This document shows, one piece after another, positions 15,100-22,743 of a stretch of 52,972 nt of DNA. Numbering within the stretch: the stretch's first letter is position 1; every line of letters begins with the position of its first letter. Below the pieces are notes generated by a model. That model searched no databases. It worked only from the letters and a program-made list of their open reading frames with translations, and was not told where the DNA came from. The stretch comes from RGIG2134 sp964461115 (lineage in GTDB: Bacteria > Cyanobacteriota > Vampirovibrionia > Gastranaerophilales > Gastranaerophilaceae). Location of the stretch: positions 1-52,972 of the forward strand of contig CAYWSX010000014.1 in NCBI GenBank assembly GCA_964461115.1, read 5' to 3'. The position numbers were made by a program, and so were the translations under genes.

Positions 15100-15125
15100 G
15101 TGCCCGATTTTTGGGGGAATAATAT
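15100..15125 (+). promoter_or_regulatory. Recurrent phage motif, site 3
   Basis: GTGCCC, 14 bases beginning GATTTTTGG, TAATAT (15120-15125). It overlaps the GGGGGA ribosome site and ATG 15124, so it cannot be an ordinary promoter for that gene and is more likely an operator or a decayed copy. Confidence 0.3.
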
Positions 15126-15321
15126 GGAGTTAGAAAAATTATTGAGTCTGAAAACTCTGATTGAAAGCAGAGACGGAATGCTTCTTATCCGATACCTGGG
15201 CGACTATGTAACGCAGGAGGCGTGCAAAAACATTGAGGCGCTTGAGGTTAAGGGAATGTGCCGATTACTGCAAAAAATCAAAGAGATTTCAGAAGAATTT
15301 ATCAAAAAAAGAGGTAATTAA
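15124..15321 (+). CDS. Small hypothetical protein before the scaffold gene
   Basis: 65 residues: two helices with acidic and basic faces (ELEKLLSLKTLIESRDGMLL and LLQKIKEISEEFIKK). ATG 15124 follows GGGGGA; the TAA overlaps the ATG of the scaffold gene (TAATG), so they are coupled. It may be a scaffold or head-assembly accessory. No family recognised. Confidence 0.6.
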   Translation: MELEKLLSLKTLIESRDGMLLIRYLGDYVTQEACKNIEALEVKGMCRLLQKIKEISEEFIKKRGN

Positions 15322-16280
15322 TGGAAGAACAAATCACAGTTAATTCGCAACCTGTTGAACAAGCGGACGGGACAACCCTTGAAAACGCGCCTGCACAGTC
15401 TTTATTTGCAGAAACCGCAGTTGAGGAGTCTATATACGCCGATAAAACAGCCGAAGAAAACGAAGACGGACAAGAATTGACCAAAACCGAAAAGAAAAAG
15501 TACGCAGGCAAGTACGAAAGTCCCGAAGAGCTTGAAAAAGGCTACACGTCGCAGAGCCGATATGTGGGCGAGCTTCGCGAAAAGGTTAAGACCCTTGAAG
15601 AGGAGATTTCGCAAAGGTCGAACGAAGAAAACGATATGCGGCAGGCGCAGGCTCGAGCGGAAGGTTTCAACTCCGCCGAAGAGGCAGAGATTGTCCGTCA
15701 GGTCAAGCTTGCAGAATTTGAGCATTATGCGGGGTGTTTGGAGTCGGTTGAGCCCGAGCAAAGACATCTTGCGGCGGGGCTTTTGAAAAACTACTATGAG
15801 ACGGCTGACGAATCTTATTTGAACGAAGCAAAAAAGTATTTTTCAGGCGGAATTATAGAACAGGCGGCACTGTTGAAGCGCGATTATGCCAGCGAACTTT
15901 TGAATGCTTCGGCAATGGAGAAGAACGCGGCAGCACAGGAGAGCCTAAAACGACTTGCTGACGAGATAGAGAGCGCACATGGTGAATTTCTGGGCGACCT
16001 TGAGAGCAACAACGCAAAAAGCGGTGTAATCTCGGCGATGTTCGACATCGGTGCAATCACAAGTGTTCAGGACATGGGCGTACTTGCGGCGTTATACAGT
16101 GCGATTGAAGAGCAGGCGGTAGAGCGCTATATTGCAGGTTCCGAGGCTGAAAAGTCTCTGGAAATTGTAAAAAACAGGGCGGCGGTGCCATCGGGAGCGG
16201 GGCAAATTCCTGTTTTCAGCGGAAGGTCAAAGGACATAAATTCCAGAGATTACTGGCAGAAGTATTACGAGACGCGGTGA
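15321..16280 (+). CDS. Phage capsid scaffolding protein (probable)
   Basis: 319 residues, highly acidic, charged and helical, with a disordered N-terminus and a coiled-coil-like centre (LREKVKTLEEEISQRSNEEN). This composition, and the position directly before the major capsid gene, are what scaffolds of short-tailed phages show. The C-terminus (SGRSKDINSRDYWQKYYETR) is basic and aromatic, as needed to bind the capsid protein. No protease domain is visible. Called from composition and order. Confidence 0.7.
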   Translation: MEEQITVNSQPVEQADGTTLENAPAQSLFAETAVEESIYADKTAEENEDGQELTKTEKKKYAGKYESPEELEKGYTSQSRYVGELREKVKTLEEEISQRSNEENDMRQAQARAEGFNSAEEAEIVRQVKLAEFEHYAGCLESVEPEQRHLAAGLLKNYYETADESYLNEAKKYFSGGIIEQAALLKRDYASELLNASAMEKNAAAQESLKRLADEIESAHGEFLGDLESNNAKSGVISAMFDIGAITSVQDMGVLAALYSAIEEQAVERYIAGSEAEKSLEIVKNRAAVPSGAGQIPVFSGRSKDINSRDYWQKYYETR

Positions 16281-16311
16281 AATCGGACGGGCGAGATGAA
16301 GATGTCCGATT
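16281..16311. repeat. Stem-loop between scaffold and capsid genes
   Basis: AATCGGAC (16281-16288) and GTCCGATT (16304-16311) form a perfect 8-bp stem with a 15-base loop and no T-tract. It could be an mRNA processing or stability element adjusting the capsid-to-scaffold ratio. The right arm repeats the GTCCGATT word of the recurrent phage motif. Confidence 0.5.
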
Positions 16312-16356
16312 ACAATAGCGCGGAACTCAATACACAATTAACAAAAAGGAGAAATT

Positions 16357-17256
16357 ATGACACAGACATACAATTTAGATTTGCTGATACCGACGAGCGT
16401 ATCGGCGAGCATTGAAAAAAGGCTTGAAAAAGAGCTTGTTATCGGTAAAGCGGCGAGAATGGAGTTCAAAAACGGCTTGACAAAAGGCGATGAGACAGAC
16501 GTCATCATGCCTGCGCGAGTAACTGTTTCAAAATGGGACGGCGGCGATCTTAAGGACCCTGAGGTTGTTGACTCAACGGTTGCAAAGGTAAAAATCGACC
16601 AAGGTTTGCAGGTGAATTTTGAGCTTGAAAAAGCAAAAGAAATTCAAATACAGGGTGCAAAAAACCAAGACGCTGCGGTTAAACTTATAGACGAATATAG
16701 TGCTGACGCGCGTTATCAGGTTAGGGACGCTGTTGACAGCGCACTCGGAAAACTATACCCTATGGCAGGCTACAAGATTGACAATAACGGTTCGGCGTAT
16801 GCATTGACCAAGGATAATTTTTTCCAATTTCTTGCGGACATGAAGGCTAAGGCATCGCGTTTGAACGTTTATCAAACGGGCAAAATGTCCTGCTATCTTC
16901 CGCCGGAAGCGATTGCAATCGGGCTTGGAATGCCGCTTCTTCAATACACGGAATCGCAGGCAAAAGACATCAAAACAGGCTTTATTATGGAAAAAGCAGG
17001 CTGGAAGATTTACGAAAGCAACAACGTTGCGGCGGTTGAAAAAGACAGCACAATGAACTACTATCCGCTCTTTACGGTGGACGGTATGACGTTCGCGGCT
17101 CCATTGCAAAAAGACCTTGAACTCATTCCTTACACAAGAGAAAAAAGCGTGAACAAGGCGTTTAAAGGGACATTCGTCTTCGGACGCGGCGTACCGAACG
17201 CTAAATACCTTGGCACTTGCTGCTGGTCTATCGCGACAGGCAATTACTCGGCATAA
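16357..17256 (+). CDS. Major capsid protein (probable HK97 fold)
   Basis: 299 residues, within the usual range. Features expected of HK97-like capsid proteins: TDVIMPARVTVSKWDGG (extended E-loop region) followed by a long helix with SADARYQVRDAVDS, and a beta-rich C-terminal half (GWKIYESNNVAAV, MTFAAPLQ). Strong AAAAAGGAG ribosome site before ATG 16357, as expected for the most abundant virion protein. Position between scaffold and decoration/adaptor genes supports the call. Confidence 0.75.
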   Translation: MTQTYNLDLLIPTSVSASIEKRLEKELVIGKAARMEFKNGLTKGDETDVIMPARVTVSKWDGGDLKDPEVVDSTVAKVKIDQGLQVNFELEKAKEIQIQGAKNQDAAVKLIDEYSADARYQVRDAVDSALGKLYPMAGYKIDNNGSAYALTKDNFFQFLADMKAKASRLNVYQTGKMSCYLPPEAIAIGLGMPLLQYTESQAKDIKTGFIMEKAGWKIYESNNVAAVEKDSTMNYYPLFTVDGMTFAAPLQKDLELIPYTREKSVNKAFKGTFVFGRGVPNAKYLGTCCWSIATGNYSA

Positions 17257-17303
17257 GCTTCAGGCTTTTTGTCACAAAATTACTAAAAAGGAGAAAATTT
17301 AAA

Positions 17304-17687
17304 ATGGCTAGAGATGAAATAACACTTGTTACCCCACTGCCTGACGCGAGCCAATCCGCGGCGGTCGGGACGGTGACACCAAAAACAATTACGCAGGCAA
17401 ACGGCACAAAAATTGTGAACGCTTTCGGATGCAAAGACAACTCGCTGCACATCACGGTTGCAAACACTGCGACGTCAGCGAAAAAACTCACAATCAAGGC
17501 TGGTGTTTTTGACAACGCAGTGCTGGGCGATTTAATCGTTCCCATTGCGGCGTCATCTGTGAATGCGGTCATAATCGAGAACCCATCGCGCTTTCAGCAG
17601 GCAGACGGTTCAATCCTTCTCGACTACGAGGCAGGTTTCGCAGGAACAGTATATGCTGCGGGCAAACACGCAGGTCTGAGTGCTTAA
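17304..17687 (+). CDS. Possible capsid decoration or head-fibre protein
   Basis: 127 residues, Ala/Val/Thr-rich and almost free of long helices, with a repeated beta pattern (LHITVANTATSAKKLTIKAG, SSVNAVIIENPSRF). This suits a beta-sandwich capsid decoration protein. ATG 17304 has AAAAGGAG; earlier in-frame codons lie inside the capsid gene. It is followed by a terminator, so the capsid transcript probably ends here. No family recognised by motif. Confidence 0.55.
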   Translation: MARDEITLVTPLPDASQSAAVGTVTPKTITQANGTKIVNAFGCKDNSLHITVANTATSAKKLTIKAGVFDNAVLGDLIVPIAASSVNAVIIENPSRFQQADGSILLDYEAGFAGTVYAAGKHAGLSA

Positions 17688-17701
17688 ATCACAACAAAAC
17701 T

Positions 17702-17729
17702 TCGGGGGAGAATACTCTCTCCCGATTTT
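17702..17729 (+). terminator. Intrinsic terminator after the capsid/decoration genes
   Basis: TCGGGGGAGA (17702-17711), loop ATAC, TCTCTCCCGA (17716-17725), then TTTTG: a 10-bp stem with one G-T pair and a short T-tract. Confidence 0.75.
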
Positions 17730-17753
17730 GTTATATTTTAAAAAGGAGCGGTC

Positions 17754-17942
17754 ATGAAGTTGAAAAACACCAAAACCGGGTTTGTTTTTGATGTGGAAAG
17801 AGAACACGCAGCAGAGTTAATGGAGGCTTTTGGCGACGAGATTAAGCCTTACAAACTTACAAAAGCACAGGCTGAAAAATTTGCCGTATTTATTAAGTCG
17901 AAAAAAGTTACCTCGGATGAAGAGAAGATATTGGGGTGTTAG
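17754..17942 (+). CDS. Small hypothetical protein
   Basis: 62 residues starting MKLKNTKTGFVFDVEREHA, mixed strand then helix, Lys/Glu-rich. ATG 17754 with AAAGGAG. It lies in the slot where short phages place small head-completion or unknown proteins, just before the reversed XRE gene. No family recognised. Confidence 0.55.
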   Translation: MKLKNTKTGFVFDVEREHAAELMEAFGDEIKPYKLTKAQAEKFAVFIKSKKVTSDEEKILGC

Positions 17943-17960
17943 GTCAGCCAGCCCGACTTA

Positions 17961-18326
17961 TTATGGTCTGCCTCTGCCACGCATTTTGTATGTTGAAAGG
18001 TCCATTATGAGTGTTGCTACTGTGTTATACACGTAGCTATACTTTCTTATAAAAACCAGCCTGCTGAAAAGTTCATAAAAAAGTTCGTCGTGTTTGCTCT
18101 GTGCTGCGGGCATAAAAAGCATATAAGGTTCGAGGCTGAAAATTTTTGCGATGGTGTACATTTCCTCGGGAGTCGGGAGACATTTTCCGCTTTCGATTTT
18201 TTTAATTGTTTCGACATCCATTGCAACAAGCTTGGCAAACCAAGCCACAGTCCAAGATTTTTTCTCTCTTTCGTGCTTAATTTTCTCGCGCAAAACCTTA
18301 TTATAATCGTATAATTTCTCTTCCAT
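17961..18326 (-). CDS. XRE-family regulator reversed inside the head-tail genes
   Basis: 121 residues from ATG 18326 (GGAGA 5 bases upstream); 29 earlier in-frame codons lack a ribosome site. Helix-turn-helix at about 12-65: REKIKHEREKKSWTVAWFAK, then MDVETIKKIESGKCLPTPEE, the canonical XRE second and third helices, and YTIAKIFSLEP. The C-terminal 50 residues are unlike CI peptidase domains. It opposes the structural genes and faces an inverted repeat at 18443-18484, which could be its operator. Confidence 0.75.
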   Translation of the reverse strand: MEEKLYDYNKVLREKIKHEREKKSWTVAWFAKLVAMDVETIKKIESGKCLPTPEEMYTIAKIFSLEPYMLFMPAAQSKHDELFYELFSRLVFIRKYSYVYNTVATLIMDLSTYKMRGRGRP

Positions 18327-18442
18327 ACTTCTCCGGCGACTGCTGCATGATGAATATGCATTCTCAATTTTACGAATATCATACACTACGTATTCTATAA
18401 ATGCAAGCACCATTTTAAAAAAATATAGAACACTAATTTGTA

Positions 18443-18484
18443 TGCATTTAGCTTAATAATGATTAATATATTTGCGTAAATGCA
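18443..18484. promoter_or_regulatory. Inverted repeat TGCATTTA...TAAATGCA, candidate operator
   Basis: Perfect 8-bp arms at 18443-18450 and 18477-18484, 26 bases apart, in the 251-bp gap between the reversed XRE gene and the next rightward gene. The spacing puts the arms on roughly the same DNA face. Candidate autoregulatory operator; no promoter is convincing within it. Confidence 0.4.
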
Positions 18485-18524
18485 GGAGTTTTAAATGAAA
18501 GCTTGAATTAGAGTAAAATTGATT

Positions 18525-18550
18525 TTGTCCGATTTTTGCAGATGTATTAT
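18525..18550 (+). promoter_or_regulatory. Recurrent phage motif, site 2
   Basis: TTGTCC (18525-18530), 14 bases beginning GATTTTTGC, TATTAT (18545-18550), 27 bases before the adaptor gene ATG. Same architecture as site 1. Confidence 0.4.
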
Positions 18551-18577
18551 AAAGTTACAGGTATTAAGGGAAATTTT

Positions 18578-19237
18578 ATGACGATTACGACGCAAAGACT
18601 GTTGACTGAACTCGGAAACCGTTCCTCCAGCGGATTTAACAAAGATGACATGGTTTTTGGAGGTGAAGACGCTGTTACAGCGCTTGCAGAGCTAAATGCT
18701 GCACACAGATATTTGATGTCGCTTGAGGATTTTCCTTTTAAAAATCGTATTGAAGAGCTTGAAACAATGGTGGGGGTTCGTGATTATTCGATGTTCCCCG
18801 GACAGATTTGCGAGATACTCAACGCGGATACGCTTTTCCCGCTTGAGGAAGTTCCTGTTCTTCAGCCGAATACAACTGCAGGCGGCGTGCCGAAATTTTA
18901 CTGCATAAACTACTCCAACCCTGACTCATACATAAACCTTATGCCAACGCCAGAGAGGGTTTACAAGTTCAGCGTTGTATATGACTCTGTGAAGTTTATA
19001 ATTGACAAACGCGGAAACGAGCTTGACGAATTTGAGAACGCGGATGATATTCTAAATATGCCTTCATATCTTGAGTTTTTGTACATGGATTGTCTCGTGT
19101 TGCGCACTATTGCGACGAACTGCAAGGACAGTGAGGACGAGAACTACATTCCGACGATTAACGAGTTTAAGGAGGCGTGGCGCAACTTTGTGAAAAAAGC
19201 AAAGCCTGTGAAAAAGGGGCAGAGGGTAGTGATATAA
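18578..19237 (+). CDS. Head-tail adaptor / connector protein (probable)
   Basis: 219 residues from ATG 18578 (AAGGG 7 bases upstream). The pattern DAVTALAELNAAHRYLMSLED, then a mixed section with MFPGQICEILNADTLFPLEEV, and a late helical hairpin (MPSYLEFLYMDCLVLRTIATN) resembles gp4/gp6-type adaptors of podoviruses, which sit under the portal and join it to the tail tube. Its TAA overlaps the ATG of the tail gene, so they are coupled. Called by position and general pattern. Confidence 0.6.
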   Translation: MTITTQRLLTELGNRSSSGFNKDDMVFGGEDAVTALAELNAAHRYLMSLEDFPFKNRIEELETMVGVRDYSMFPGQICEILNADTLFPLEEVPVLQPNTTAGGVPKFYCINYSNPDSYINLMPTPERVYKFSVVYDSVKFIIDKRGNELDEFENADDILNMPSYLEFLYMDCLVLRTIATNCKDSEDENYIPTINEFKEAWRNFVKKAKPVKKGQRVVI

Positions 19238-20775
19238 TGACATTCAAACTTGAACCGCAGATATATTCTACATTTTTGGGCATTCGAGAATACAACGGAG
19301 TAAACTCGGGCGGGGCTGTTTCTGCGATTTTGGCGAACAACGTCGAGCTTTACCAAACCGACCTCGGCTCGGGTATCGGCGTGCGTTCGACCACGGGAAA
19401 CGCTATTTTATACTCAGTTGAGGGCTATAACATTTACGGATGTTTTCCTTCGGTGCAGGACAATGTAAACTACCTCTTTTTATACGGTGAAAATGAGGAA
19501 AAGGGCGCATTATTCTACGTAAACCACCTCAACACGCCGGAAATAATTATTGACAATCTTCCGAAAACGGGAGACTGCAACGGGCTTACAATGACATCGA
19601 CGGCTTACGACGTTTTTGTGTTTACGAACGGGCAGAAGGTATACACGGTATGTTTTGCGCAGGAGCCAAAAGTTAAAGAGATTGTGGCGGTGGATTATCA
19701 GGGACGCTCATTAAAATGGCTTTCTATGACGGTGTGGAACGGTTTTCTGGTTGCGGCGACGCAATACGGCGTACATGCGTCGCACAAAAACGATATTTAC
19801 GTATGGAACGACAACCCCGAAGATGCTGCTGACAGTTGGTACATTGATTTTTCAAAAAAGGTAACGGCGGTTTATTCGTTTTCGTCGGGGATTTTTATAT
19901 TCACGGAAGATGATATTTCACGGCTTATCGGCAACCCTAACGAGGCGAACTCTTCGCTTGAGATTGTCGCGATGAACGGCACTTTGAATGCGCATTCTGT
20001 AATTTCGCACGACATTTATCTGTTTTTCTACGACCCAAAGCAGAAAAACGTTTATTACATGGAAATCACAGACACCGGGCAGACACGACCGAACGGACCC
20101 GCTGCAAAAGAGATTCAATCTTATTTCGACCGCAGAATTGACAAACTGAAGATGTATTCATGCATATACGGCGGTCGGAATGAGCTTTGGCTCTTGATTA
20201 ATGACGACGTGCTGATTTTCGATTACGCACAAAAAGAGTGGGTCAGAAGAAACGAACAAAAAATCAATTCACTTTGCCTTTACAACAGCAAAGTACTTTC
20301 CTGCGCAGACGAAGGCTCTATTTTCGCCGAAAAAATCAACGAGGATTTTTCGGGTGAATATATGCCGGCGGAATACAAGACGACGTATATAAATTTCGGC
20401 TCGAACAGCAATTTAAAGAAGGAAAAAACACCGTTATTACTGATTTTAAATGACAATTATACTAACGATTTTTTTGTCGAACTAACAATAAACGGGCGTA
20501 AGCGAACGCCGAAACGCGTGCGGGTTGTGCAGACACAAGAGGGGATTTACGGCGACGACAATGATGAACTTATCACGCCGAAAAACCAAACCTATGATGA
20601 GGCGCGCTACGCGTCTGATGACAGGTATTCAAAGCGTATAGCGGAAGTTCCGGTGCCGGCTTTTTGGTATACGATGAGCATAAGATTTTTCACATCAGGA
20701 AAAGGGCAGGGCTTTGCCGTAAACTCTATGGAACTCAAAAATATCCGCGCAAAAATCAAAACGAGAGGGAAATAG
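19237..20775 (+). CDS. Tail tube/stabilisation protein (probable)
   Basis: 512 residues from ATG 19237 (overlapping the previous stop). Nearly all-beta, with repeated strand-turn units such as YSVEGYNIYGCFPSVQDNVNYLFLY and VAVDYQGRSLKWLSMTVWNG, suggesting a beta-propeller like the tail-tube/nozzle proteins of podoviruses (T7 gp12, P22 gp10 type). It would form the lower part of the short tail. Fold is inferred from the repeat rhythm, not a diagnostic motif. Confidence 0.6.
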   Translation: MTFKLEPQIYSTFLGIREYNGVNSGGAVSAILANNVELYQTDLGSGIGVRSTTGNAILYSVEGYNIYGCFPSVQDNVNYLFLYGENEEKGALFYVNHLNTPEIIIDNLPKTGDCNGLTMTSTAYDVFVFTNGQKVYTVCFAQEPKVKEIVAVDYQGRSLKWLSMTVWNGFLVAATQYGVHASHKNDIYVWNDNPEDAADSWYIDFSKKVTAVYSFSSGIFIFTEDDISRLIGNPNEANSSLEIVAMNGTLNAHSVISHDIYLFFYDPKQKNVYYMEITDTGQTRPNGPAAKEIQSYFDRRIDKLKMYSCIYGGRNELWLLINDDVLIFDYAQKEWVRRNEQKINSLCLYNSKVLSCADEGSIFAEKINEDFSGEYMPAEYKTTYINFGSNSNLKKEKTPLLLILNDNYTNDFFVELTINGRKRTPKRVRVVQTQEGIYGDDNDELITPKNQTYDEARYASDDRYSKRIAEVPVPAFWYTMSIRFFTSGKGQGFAVNSMELKNIRAKIKTRGK

Positions 20776-20914
20776 GCGGGGTTGCATGCAGGTTTGTTTT
20801 TTTGAGGAGCTTAGTGCCGGTGCATTGCAATGCACCCTACTTTACGGTTTTTTATTGTTTTTAGGCGAGTTGGCGCTGTAAAGCACTGCCCGACCTACAG
20901 GTACTAAATTAAAA
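20776..20914. repeat. Intergenic repeat-like stretch with an 18-bp perfect palindrome
   Basis: GGTGCATTGCAATGCACC (20819-20836) is a perfect palindrome. Around it are GTGCCGG, CCCTAC and, at 20886-20900, CACTGCCCGACCTAC, the style of a chromosomal dispersed repeat. No gene or T-tract terminator is seen in these 139 bases, between converging tail and repressor genes. Confidence 0.55.
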
Positions 20915-21241
20915 CTATTCGTTAAACATTTTTATCAATCGGTACAGGAGCTGTTTCTTTTCGGTGGACTGACGCTTGATGATAGCAATCATCTCTTCTT
21001 CTAATTTTTCGTCATCTTTAAGGTGCTCGACATCAAGAAGGTCACTTGGTTCTATTTTGAATGCTTCCGCCATTTTTATAAATGTAGGCAAAGACGGGAA
21101 ATATTTTCCGTTTTCGATTTTACTCAAGTTTGAAGCTTCAAGACCAATTGCTTCACAGAAAGCTTCTTGGGTTAAATCCTTTGATTTTCTCAACTTTTGT
21201 ATTTTTAATCCTAATGATTTTCTTTTTTCTTCTTCATTCAT
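20915..21241 (-). CDS. XRE-family repressor, paralog 1
   Basis: 108 residues from ATG 21241. Helix-turn-helix at about 9-60: LGLKIQKLRKSKDLTQEAFC, then EASNLSKIENGKYFPSLPTF. A conserved linker LLDVEHLKDDEKLEEEM leads to a short Lys-rich helical tail, which may mediate dimerisation. It is followed upstream by a second gene of the same family, both leftward. The last 92 bases shared with it are identical in DNA (see repeat). Such small XRE pairs often control phage lysis-lysogeny; no cleavage domain is present. Confidence 0.85.
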   Translation of the reverse strand: MNEEEKRKSLGLKIQKLRKSKDLTQEAFCEAIGLEASNLSKIENGKYFPSLPTFIKMAEAFKIEPSDLLDVEHLKDDEKLEEEMIAIIKRQSTEKKQLLYRLIKMFNE

Positions 21242-21432
21242 ATTACACCTCACATTTTAAGAATAGCTATTGTTTGGCGAATTTTAAATTATTCAGCCGA
21301 CAATTTTTATTCGTTAAACATCTTCATAAATCGATATAAAAGCTGTTTCTTTTCGGTGGACTGACGCTTGATGATAGCAATCATCTCTTCTTCTAATTTT
21401 TCGTCATCTTTAAGGTGCTCGACATCAAGAAG
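20949..21432. repeat. 92-bp exact direct repeat within the two XRE genes
   Basis: 20949-21040 and 21341-21432 are identical over 92 bases, 392 bases apart. They encode the linker and C-terminal region of both repressors, while the DNA-binding halves differ. This points to recent duplication or gene conversion confined to the C-terminal part. Confidence 0.85.
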
Positions 21433-21633
21433 ATCATTTGGCTCTATACCAAATGCTTCCGCCATTTTGATAAAGTTCGGCAAAGCGGGGAAAAACGTGC
21501 CGTTTTCAATTTTACTCAAACTTGCAGGCTCAATACCTATCATTTCAGAAAACACATCTTGAGTTAAATTTCTTTGTTTTCTTAATTTTTGTATCTTTGT
21601 GCCTAATAATTTTTTTCTTTTATTATCGTCCAT
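21307..21633 (-). CDS. XRE-family repressor, paralog 2
   Basis: 108 residues from ATG 21633 (AAGAGG upstream). Helix-turn-helix: LGTKIQKLRKQRNLTQDVFS, then EPASLSKIENGTFFPALPNF. The recognition-helix residues differ from paralog 1 (EPASLS against EASNLS), so the two may bind different operators while sharing an identical tail and so possibly forming heterodimers. It is the first gene of a leftward pair and diverges from the tail genes across an AT-rich control region. Confidence 0.85.
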   Translation of the reverse strand: MDDNKRKKLLGTKIQKLRKQRNLTQDVFSEMIGIEPASLSKIENGTFFPALPNFIKMAEAFGIEPNDLLDVEHLKDDEKLEEEMIAIIKRQSTEKKQLLYRFMKMFNE

Positions 21634-21659
21634 AATCACCTCTTTAAAAGGATAAGCTT

Positions 21660-21730
21660 TTTCTAATAAGAATTTAATATACTAAACATCTAATACTTGA
21701 CTATTTTTAGAGGTTTATATAAGATAATTA
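21660..21730. promoter_or_regulatory. Divergent control region of the repressor pair
   Basis: Rightward: TTGACT (21697-21702), 17 bases, TAAGAT (21720-21725). Leftward: TAGTCA, 16 bases, TATATT, overlapping it. An TTCTAATAAGAA palindrome (21661-21672) lies at the repressor side. This is the architecture of a repressor-controlled divergent promoter pair. Confidence 0.45.
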
Positions 21731-21787
21731 GTGCTAAACATAAAATTCCACTTTAAAATATGTAGTAAACAACTTGCAGTGAGGTCT

Positions 21788-21907
21788 ATGCAAAAAGCCG
21801 TTATATATCTGACATCTAACCTGACAAACAAGCCAAAAGACTTGATACATTTGATTTCAAGTTCAATCCGCTTGTCAAAACTGCGTTTCGGCACCATTTG
21901 GACGTAA
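21788..21907 (+). CDS. Short ORF overlapping the next frame (possible gene fragment)
   Basis: 39 codons from ATG 21788 (GAGG 3 bases upstream), MQKAVIYLTSNLTNKPKDLI... ending TAA 21905-21907. The adjacent open frame at 21898 continues in the -1 frame with no ATG of its own, so the pair may be one frameshifted gene. Low certainty. Confidence 0.3.
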   Translation: MQKAVIYLTSNLTNKPKDLIHLISSSIRLSKLRFGTIWT

Positions 21908-22161
21908 AAAAAGTCTACTTTGAAAAACAAAGCCGGGGAAAGGCTTACCCGTCGTCGTTCAGGAACCTCACAGCTTACCTCAAAAAGCACCCTGATATTG
22001 AAAATGTGATTTTGAACGATGATGAGACAGTAATTTTTGAGGGCGGACATTTTGTAGGGCTTCTGAAGCTTGAGCGGACAATTTACCTTGTCGGGTCGAG
22101 ATATACGCGGATTGTTACGGTGGGAGATTATGAAGAAAGTCAGCTTGCAGCCGGCGGATAA
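21898..22161 (+). CDS. Hypothetical phage protein, start uncertain
   Basis: Up to 87 residues from TTG 21898; the frame is open back to 21820 without an ATG, and no ribosome site is visible. The sequence (KHPDIENVILNDDETVIFEGG, then ERTIYLVGSRYTRIVTVGDY) looks like a real mixed-alpha/beta phage protein. A short ORF in another frame (21788-21907) runs into it, so a -1 frameshift, or a sequencing error, may have split one gene. Function unknown. Confidence 0.45.
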   Translation: MDVKKVYFEKQSRGKAYPSSFRNLTAYLKKHPDIENVILNDDETVIFEGGHFVGLLKLERTIYLVGSRYTRIVTVGDYEESQLAAGG

Positions 22162-22281
22162 TTTTACTCATTTGAGTAGATAATATTTTTGTAAATTGTA
22201 GATAATTTTTTATTGAAAAAATTGGAAAGACTTTACATACTTGGCATTCGAGCATTTAATTGTAGATAATAATTTATAGGG
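22162..22281. repeat. Direct repeats GTAGATAAT and a small palindrome in an AT-rich gap
   Basis: GTAGATAAT occurs at 22176-22184, 22198-22206 and 22262-22270; the last two extend to AATTGTAGATAAT. ACTCATTTGAGT at 22166-22177 is a perfect palindrome touching the first copy. Candidate binding-site array ahead of the internal-virion genes. No gene in this gap. Confidence 0.45.
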
Positions 22282-22335
22282 ATGTATTTCCAACTCATCC
22301 TGCCCGAAATTAGGGGTGGGATAATTAGTGCAAGT

Positions 22336-22743
22336 ATGATTATTGACAAGATTCGAGATTTGAGCGAATTTGAGGCGTTGTATCGGAAAAGACCGATGAG
22401 AACCGATATTTATCCGCTTGAACTCATCATTAACAATCCGCACTTGTATTGTTTTTACAAAGAAGAGGACGGAAAGCTTTCCGGATTCATCTTTTTAACT
22501 GAAAACGACGAAAAACTTTTTCTGAGCGGGGTTGCCGAGCCAAAGATTCTGCCCGAAATCGTGAATGCGATAATTGCTGTATGCAGGGCTTACGAGTGCG
22601 ACATTTACGCGGACACCGACTTAAAACACGCGCAATTTGCACTAAGGAGGGCGGGGTTTGAGAAAACGGGTAAAAATTTACTGATAAGGAGAAACGAATG
22701 GGAAAATCGAAAGGCGCGGGGGAATACCCGACAACAACACTAA
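22336..22743 (+). CDS. Acetyltransferase-fold (GNAT-like) phage protein
   Basis: 135 residues from ATG 22336 (18 further in-frame codons upstream to 22282 are possible; neither start has a good ribosome site). The sequence LSGFIFLTENDEKLFLSGV followed by NAIIAVCRAYECDIYADTD and FALRRAGFEKTGKNLL matches the closing part of a GNAT fold, as in small podovirus proteins related to T7 gp13. Whether it binds acetyl-CoA is not shown. It overlaps the next gene by 46 bases. Confidence 0.55.
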   Translation: MIIDKIRDLSEFEALYRKRPMRTDIYPLELIINNPHLYCFYKEEDGKLSGFIFLTENDEKLFLSGVAEPKILPEIVNAIIAVCRAYECDIYADTDLKHAQFALRRAGFEKTGKNLLIRRNEWENRKARGNTRQQH

